Position numbers and translations under genes: made by a program. This document shows, in pieces, positions 47,173-52,010 of a DNA stretch of 52,010 nucleotides. This DNA comes from Planctomycetaceae bacterium (GTDB lineage Bacteria > Planctomycetota > Planctomycetia > Planctomycetales > Planctomycetaceae). The stretch's first letter is position 1, and every line of letters begins with the position of its first letter. The stretch covers positions 1-52,010 of the forward strand of contig PBOJ01000097.1 of NCBI GenBank assembly GCA_002724315.1. The letters are read 5' to 3'. The notes beneath the pieces are model-generated. The model worked only from the letters and a program-made list of their open reading frames with translations, did no database searches and was not told where the DNA came from.

Positions 47173-48033
47173 TCACTGGTCCAGCGGTGTCAGTCCGTCA
47201 TCGGACCTTGCGTAGAACTCGGTGAGATCCACGCCGCCTTTGAGCTCGGCTTCTGCCAGCTGCAACCGCTTTTCTATGATCACCAGCCGCCGCTCGAGGA
47301 CGGGGTCGAGCTCGGCCTCCCGGGCCTTCTGGGTCCGCGGCACCACGGGATAATGCAGCTGGCGTTGAAGTGCGGCGAACATGTACAGCGGGTCCTTGCT
47401 CCGATTGGCCTTGGCGATCCGCCCCTCCTTGGCCCCGAACAGGATCGGATAATCGGCCTCCCAGTCGGCGTCCCCCCGCTGCCGTCGCTGGTCGAGGACC
47501 ATCTGTTCGCTGCGGACATAGATCATGTCGGCAAAATCGATCGTCCCCAGCTCGGTCCGGATCCTCAGAATCCAGTCACGGAACTCCTCGCTGTAGATCG
47601 GGTCGGCAGCCACCGCCTCCAGGCCATGGTCGTACCCGAGATGATTCCGCGAGATCGCCTCGAAGTGATAGATGAACAACCCCTGCGGGGTCGGCTCCTC
47701 GGCACGGTACTCGGCCTCCTTCTCGAGCACGTGCAAAGCCGTGAACTGGTCGAACTTCGACTTCTCGTCCTCCGACTGCCCGATCACGAAGATCTGGAAC
47801 GGAGTGAAGTAATGGCCGAGGTGCTGCATGCCGTCGACCAGTTGTCCTCTCAACAGCAATTCGCCCTCGATCACCTCCAACGCCACCGGCAACCGGGTAT
47901 TGCTGAGAAGTTCCTCGCGGACCTGCGCGAGGATCTCCTGGGACGGCACCCCATCGGCCAGCCGTTCGCGGTAGGCCCGGAAGAAGTACGCCTGCTCGAC
48001 GTACTCCTCGCGATCGAGCAACTCGGCGGGCAT
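47173..48033 (-). CDS. Hypothetical protein
   Basis: 286 aa, family not recognised. The ATG at 48033 was preferred to an in-frame TTG at 48039. No signal peptide or membrane segment; helical, with many charged residues. Features: a regular N-terminus (AELLDREEYVEQAYFFRAYRERLADGVPSQEILAQVREELLSNTRLP), GQLVDGMQHLGHYFTPFQIFVI, an FIYHFEAISRNHLGYDHGLEAVAADPIYSEEFRDWIL stretch and a coiled-coil end (ERRLVIIEKRLQLAEAELKGG). It looks like a complete cytoplasmic protein under selection, and lies between a PQQ-propeller gene and a methyltransferase, all minus strand. No function is proposed. Confidence 0.75.
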   Translation of the reverse strand: MPAELLDREEYVEQAYFFRAYRERLADGVPSQEILAQVREELLSNTRLPVALEVIEGELLLRGQLVDGMQHLGHYFTPFQIFVIGQSEDEKSKFDQFTALHVLEKEAEYRAEEPTPQGLFIYHFEAISRNHLGYDHGLEAVAADPIYSEEFRDWILRIRTELGTIDFADMIYVRSEQMVLDQRRQRGDADWEADYPILFGAKEGRIAKANRSKDPLYMFAALQRQLHYPVVPRTQKAREAELDPVLERRLVIIEKRLQLAEAELKGGVDLTEFYARSDDGLTPLDQ

Positions 48034-48077
48034 GGTCAATGAGCCTTTCTGTTTGCGAGGTGCTGCCGGATCAGGTC

Positions 48078-49361
48078 CTACCGGGAAGCGGGCTTCTTCA
48101 CGTCCAGGCAGACGATCTGGGCATCGTCCCGCAACAACAGCTTGCCGTGGGCCAGCGCGGGTGCCTGGCGGGTCGGACCGATCACCTCGGCACGAGCCAG
48201 TTCGCGGAAGCCCTTGGGCGAGGCGGCCACCAGGACAAGGTCACCCCGAATGGTGCTGATCCACAGCTTGCCGTCGGCAGCGATCAGGTTGCCCTTGCCG
48301 AAGCGATTCTGTTTCCAGGCCAGCTTGCCGGTGGCCGCATCGACACAACCCAGGTGAGTGATCGGTCCGGCACCGCCCACGTTGTCCATCCCGTAGAGAT
48401 GTCCACCCAGCAGGATCGAGGTCTGCCACTCGTTCCGCATGACGGCGCGGGGTCCCTGAGACTGCCAGGCGACGGCCGGGGTGAACGTCGTGCCGGACTT
48501 CTTCAGCTCCAGCATCACGCTGCCGTGGTTTTCACCCGAGGAGAGAAACACCCGCCCCTTGTGGGCCAGAGGCGTCGCGATATTGCAGTCGAAATCGGTC
48601 ACGTACGGGTGGCTCCACAATGCCGTGCCCTTGGTCGGATCGAGCCCCAGGGCCCGGTCACCGAGAAAGGCCACGACCTGTCGACGGCCACCGGCGGTGA
48701 GTACCGTCGGAGAGGAATAGCCGGTCGAACCGCTGCCGGCAGTCCAGGCCGACTCGCCATCGGACAGGTTGTAGGCAGCCACCGCGGCACGCGGAGCACC
48801 CGGGGTGACGACCACCAGATCACCAACGACCAGTGGCGAGCAGGCCATCCCGTAGTCGGCCACCCGCCCCTTCAGCGACGTGATCACATCCTGTTGCCAG
48901 GAGACCTTCCCCGTCTTGGCGTCGAGCGCCAACAGACGGCCCTCTCCGGTGAACACGACAACCCGGCCGCCGGCGATCGTCGGAGTCGCCCGGGCCCCGT
49001 TGCCCATGCCGTTGCGGTAAGCGGCCGCCACGTCGGTCTTCCAGAGCGTCTTGCCGCTGGCGAAATCCAGTGCCCAGACCTGCTGCTTCGTTCCCGACTC
49101 GATCAGTGTCACCACCCGGCCATCGGCGACGGCCAGGCCCGACATCCCCACGCCTCCGGACACCCGCCAGGCCTCCTTGGGACCGGACGCAGGAAAAGTG
49201 TCCACCAGCCCGGTCTCGGTGCTGATCCCGTTGCGGCCGGGTCCGAGGAACCCCGGCCAGTCGCCGGCAGTGGCCGATGAAGTGACGGCCGCAACCGTCA
49301 GCAACAGTCCCAGGAAAGTGGCCGTTTGCCGACCGATGACGTTGGAAATGTGACCGGTCAT
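48078..49361 (-). CDS. Exported PQQ-like beta-propeller protein
   Basis: 427 aa. ATG 49361 follows GGGGAG at 6-7 bases; the longer upstream frame runs antisense through the PSCyt1 gene and was rejected. Signal peptide ending TSSATAGDWPGFLGPGRNGIS, the usual N-terminus of planctomycete PQQ-repeat proteins. Repeated blades: VWALDFASGKTLWKTDV, LLALDAKTGKVSWQQDV, VAAYNLSDGESAWTAGS, ALGLDPTKGTALWSHPY, LGCVDAATGKLAWKQNR. Each has the (A/L)xDxxTGxxxW signature of BamB/PQQ propellers. No catalytic residues of quinoprotein dehydrogenases are evident; it is more likely a scaffold or binding propeller (inference). Confidence 0.88.
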   Translation of the reverse strand: MTGHISNVIGRQTATFLGLLLTVAAVTSSATAGDWPGFLGPGRNGISTETGLVDTFPASGPKEAWRVSGGVGMSGLAVADGRVVTLIESGTKQQVWALDFASGKTLWKTDVAAAYRNGMGNGARATPTIAGGRVVVFTGEGRLLALDAKTGKVSWQQDVITSLKGRVADYGMACSPLVVGDLVVVTPGAPRAAVAAYNLSDGESAWTAGSGSTGYSSPTVLTAGGRRQVVAFLGDRALGLDPTKGTALWSHPYVTDFDCNIATPLAHKGRVFLSSGENHGSVMLELKKSGTTFTPAVAWQSQGPRAVMRNEWQTSILLGGHLYGMDNVGGAGPITHLGCVDAATGKLAWKQNRFGKGNLIAADGKLWISTIRGDLVLVAASPKGFRELARAEVIGPTRQAPALAHGKLLLRDDAQIVCLDVKKPASR

Positions 49362-49530
49362 TGTCTGCTCCCCGTGCTGGTTCCAAGCCGATGAGATGGT
49401 ACGTGTCGCCCTAGGTGTACCCGAGCCGAACGGGTCGGGCAACGCCGCACCGGCCCGGGTCCAACATGGCTGACCTTGCTCACAGCCGGGGGGTAGCCGA
49501 GAATCGTTGCAGATTCCTCCGGCCAAACGG

Positions 49531-49578
49531 GAATCCCCCACCCCCGCGAACCCACCCACCATTCCCCTGGTTGCCCCG
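49531..49578 (+). promoter_or_regulatory. C-rich leader of the second PSCyt1 gene
   Basis: The 48 bases before ATG 49579 hold 27 C and 7 G, with runs such as CCCCC and CCCACCCACC, and no Shine-Dalgarno-like sequence. This matches the leader of the paralogue at 10327 in composition and position. The whole 217-base gap to the divergent PQQ gene shows no other clear element. Confidence 0.4.
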
Positions 49579-52010
49579 ATGCGAATCCTGGCTGTTTCCA
49601 CACTGCTGATCGGCCTCCTGCCACCTCTCTCCACGGCGGCACCACCCGCGTTGACATTCGAGCGAGACGTCCGGGGCATCTTCAAGGCCCACTGCTTCGA
49701 GTGCCATGGCGAGACCGACAAGCTGAAGGGGGGGTTGGATCTCCGCCTGAAACGGTTCCTGATTGCCGGCGGCGAATCCGGCGCGTCGATCGTGGTCGGA
49801 AAACCCGGCGAAAGCCTTCTGATCGATCGGGTGGCCACCGGCGAAATGCCGCCGGGGAAGGACAGCAAGAAGCTGACACCCGAACAGATCGCGGTGCTGA
49901 GAAAGTGGATCGCCACCGGAGCGTCGACAGCCCGCCCCGAACCGAAGACCCTGGAGCGAGGATTCCAATTCACCGACGAAGATCGCGAGTTCTGGGCCTT
50001 CCAGCCCGTCCGGCGACCGCAACTTCCGACGGTTCGGGAGACCGGGAGAATCCGCAATCCCGTCGACCTGTTCATCCAGTCACAACTCGAAGCCGCCGGT
50101 CACGGCCTGGCCGGATCGGCGTCCAGGCCGACCCTGCTGAGGCGAGCGACGTTCGACCTGCTGGGCCTGCCTCCGACGCCGGCACAACAGAGACGGTTCC
50201 TGTCGGATACGGCCGCGGGTGCGTGGGAGCGCCTGATCGACCGGCTGCTGGCCAGCCCGCACTACGGCGAACGCTGGGGCCGCCACTGGCTCGACGCGGC
50301 CGGGTACGCCGACAGCGAGGGAGTGACCAACACCGACCCGCAGCGAAAGTGGGCCTGGAAATTCCGCGACGGGGTCATCGCGGCCCACAACGCCGACCAG
50401 CCGTGGAACCGCTTCCTGGTCGAACAACTTGCCGGAGACGAACTGGTCAAGCCCCCCTACTTGAATCTCACGGCTGAACAGATCCGGCTGCTGACGTTGA
50501 CGGGATTCCTGAGAACCGCACCTGACGGCACGGCCGGTTCCAACAATGTCGCCAACCGCAACCAGGTCATCGCCGAGACACTCAAGGTGGTCTCCACCTC
50601 GATTCTTGGACTGACGGTCGGATGTGCTCAGTGTCACAATCACCGTTACGATCCGATTCCACAGGTCGACTACTACCGCCTGAGAGCCATCTTCGAGCCG
50701 GCACTCAACGTCGCCCGCTGGAAAAAGCCGGCAAGCCGACTGATCTCGCTCTACACCGACGACAACAAGTCCGAGGCCGCCAAGATCGAGAGCAAGGCCA
50801 AGAAGATCGACGCCGAGCGGACCGCCAAGCAAAACGTCTTCATCCAGCAGACCTTCGACAAAGAGGTGGCCAAGCTGCCCGAAGCCATCCGGAAGAAAGC
50901 TCGCGCGGCACGCAAGACGGCCGCCAAGAAACGGACTCCCGAACAGCTCGCACTGCTCAAGAAATATCCCAGCCTCAATGTCTCGGCCGGATCGCTGTAC
51001 CTCTACGACCAGAAGGCCGCCAACACTCTCAAGGCGATCGCCAAACGGGCCACCGACCTGCGGGCCACCAAACCCGAGCAGACCTACATCCGCGTCCTGA
51101 CCGAGGACAGTGGTGCGGTGCCGGTGACCAAGGTCTTTTTTCGGGGCGACATCAACCAGCCCCGAGAACCGGTCACACCGTCGGACCTCTCGATCCTGGC
51201 GGTGACCACAACGGCTCCGGTCGAACTGCCCGCCAACGACAAGGCCATCACCTCAACCGGCCGTCGGCTGGCCTGGGCGAAGCGACTGACCAACGGCAAA
51301 CATCCCCTGGTCACACGCGTGATCGTCAACCGCAGCTGGATGCACCACTTCGGTCGCGGCCTGGCTCCCACCCCCGGCGATCTCGGCACGCTCGGCATCC
51401 GGCCCACGCACCCCCGCCTGCTCGACTGGCTCGCCACCGAATTCCTCCGGCAGGGCTGGAGCCTCAAGCAACTGCACCGGCTGCTGATGACATCCGCCAC
51501 CTACCGACAACCGACAACCGGACCAGCCCAGCTGCTCGCTGCCGACCCCGACAACCGGTTGCTGGGCCGGATGTCGCTGAGACGACTCGACGCCGAGAGC
51601 CTGCGGGACGCGGTGCTGTCGACAAGCGGTTCGCTGGTCACCACTCCCAACGGCCCGCCGGTTCCGGTGATGGCCGACCGAGTCGGACAATGGGTCATCG
51701 GCAAGGAAAACCTCAACGCAGGCCGACCGGGCTCGGTGATCGACATGCGGGGCAGCGAGTTCCGACGGAGCATCTGGGTCGAGGTCCGCCGCAGCCGACC
51801 GCTGGGGGTGCTCGATTCGTTCGACCGGCCGGCCATGGAGCCCAACTGCACCGAACGCGTCTCGACGACCGTCTCCAGCCAGTCGCTGATGATGATGAAC
51901 AGCGACTTTGTCGTCGCACAATCGGTTCGCTTCGCCCGGCGACTGGAATCTGAAGCCGGCGACCAGCCGGCCGATCAGATCCGACTGGCCTGGCGCCTGG
52001 CCTACGGCCA
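49579..52010 (+). CDS. PSCyt1-DUF1549-DUF1553 exported protein (C-terminus beyond window)
   Basis: At least 810 codons, open to the right edge. ATG 49579 begins the signal peptide MRILAVSTLLIGLLPPLSTAAP. PSCyt1: CFECH (39-43), GLDLRLKRFLIAGGESGASIVVGKPGESLL and MPPG. DUF1549 with WGRHWLDAAGYADSEGVTN and the second site CAQCHNHRYDP (349-353). A Lys-rich helical segment follows, then DUF1553 (NRSWMHHFGRGLAPTPGDLG, RRSIWVEVRRSRPLGVLDSFD). Domain order, spacing and many strings are shared with the 887-aa protein at 10327, so the two are paralogues, and only about 70-80 residues should be missing. A DUF1501 partner would be expected just outside the window. Confidence 0.9.
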   Translation, partial: MRILAVSTLLIGLLPPLSTAAPPALTFERDVRGIFKAHCFECHGETDKLKGGLDLRLKRFLIAGGESGASIVVGKPGESLLIDRVATGEMPPGKDSKKLTPEQIAVLRKWIATGASTARPEPKTLERGFQFTDEDREFWAFQPVRRPQLPTVRETGRIRNPVDLFIQSQLEAAGHGLAGSASRPTLLRRATFDLLGLPPTPAQQRRFLSDTAAGAWERLIDRLLASPHYGERWGRHWLDAAGYADSEGVTNTDPQRKWAWKFRDGVIAAHNADQPWNRFLVEQLAGDELVKPPYLNLTAEQIRLLTLTGFLRTAPDGTAGSNNVANRNQVIAETLKVVSTSILGLTVGCAQCHNHRYDPIPQVDYYRLRAIFEPALNVARWKKPASRLISLYTDDNKSEAAKIESKAKKIDAERTAKQNVFIQQTFDKEVAKLPEAIRKKARAARKTAAKKRTPEQLALLKKYPSLNVSAGSLYLYDQKAANTLKAIAKRATDLRATKPEQTYIRVLTEDSGAVPVTKVFFRGDINQPREPVTPSDLSILAVTTTAPVELPANDKAITSTGRRLAWAKRLTNGKHPLVTRVIVNRSWMHHFGRGLAPTPGDLGTLGIRPTHPRLLDWLATEFLRQGWSLKQLHRLLMTSATYRQPTTGPAQLLAADPDNRLLGRMSLRRLDAESLRDAVLSTSGSLVTTPNGPPVPVMADRVGQWVIGKENLNAGRPGSVIDMRGSEFRRSIWVEVRRSRPLGVLDSFDRPAMEPNCTERVSTTVSSQSLMMMNSDFVVAQSVRFARRLESEAGDQPADQIRLAWRLAYG

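Noticed and set aside
44439..47225. 928-codon plus-strand ORF spanning the antisense of three genes
   Set aside because: It covers the DUF1549/DUF1553 and methyltransferase genes on the opposite strand, has the composition of a mirrored frame (rich in R, H, P, Q, D) and no recognisable domain.

Overview
This looks like a planctomycete chromosome segment (phylum Planctomycetota, probably Planctomycetales or Pirellulales by gene content; genus not determinable here). Four things support that. The 3' end of a 16S rRNA at the left edge is followed by hairpins and a terminator instead of a 23S gene. There are several cytochrome-c/DUF1549/DUF1553 plus DUF1501 modules. Exported hypothetical proteins with a planctomycete flavour are frequent. 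The DNA is GC-rich, so long spurious antisense ORFs are common.

Layout. 1-227: end of an unlinked rrs gene with trailer hairpins and a terminator. 328-4044: glmS and an exported protein with nine PAAKK repeats. 4538-10099: YbaK-type deacylase, a small Cys-rich zinc-ribbon protein, a DUF455 ferritin-like protein, a HAD nucleotidase, an exported DUF4198 protein and an SLC1-type amino-acid symporter carrying a coiled coil and two EF-hands in its outward-facing loops. 10327-15922: a PSCyt1/DUF1549/DUF1553 protein and two DUF1501 proteins, closed by a strong terminator. 16006-22494 (minus): a run of a 3-hydroxyisobutyrate-dehydrogenase-like protein, a DUF6807 protein, two Gfo/Idh/MocA oxidoreductases and two paralogous membrane proteins whose N-termini resemble an arrestin/Spo0M domain. 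22616-27689 (plus): dprA, L,D-transpeptidase, pyrE, pgi and a UPF0173 metallo-hydrolase. 27709-30639: Rieske protein, HpcH/HpaI aldolase, GT4 glycosyltransferase and a small hypothetical.

30710-36378 (minus) is a compact housekeeping operon, psd-pssA-ribE-rsmA-guaB plus an exported hypothetical, with overlapping or nearly touching genes: phosphatidylethanolamine synthesis, riboflavin, 16S rRNA dimethylation and GMP synthesis. 36625-38462 (plus) holds enolase and a membrane coiled-coil protein with an FtsB/DivIC-like pattern. 38439-46193 (minus) is a second cytochrome/DUF1501 module: an Ig-like+DUF1549+DUF1553 protein, DUF1501, a PPC-domain protein and an atypical enolase-superfamily protein; a good sigma70-like promoter lies upstream. 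46338-49361 (minus) holds a PQQ-propeller protein, an unknown protein and a methyltransferase. From 49579 to the right edge is a third, truncated PSCyt1/DUF1549/DUF1553 gene, a paralogue of the one at 10327.

The most unusual items are the EF-hand/coiled-coil SLC1 transporter, the tandem arrestin-like membrane proteins, the G-poor C-rich leaders without a Shine-Dalgarno shared by the two distant PSCyt paralogues, the FtsB-like gene behind eno, and the rrs trailer. All functional statements rest on reading motifs by eye; no search was run.
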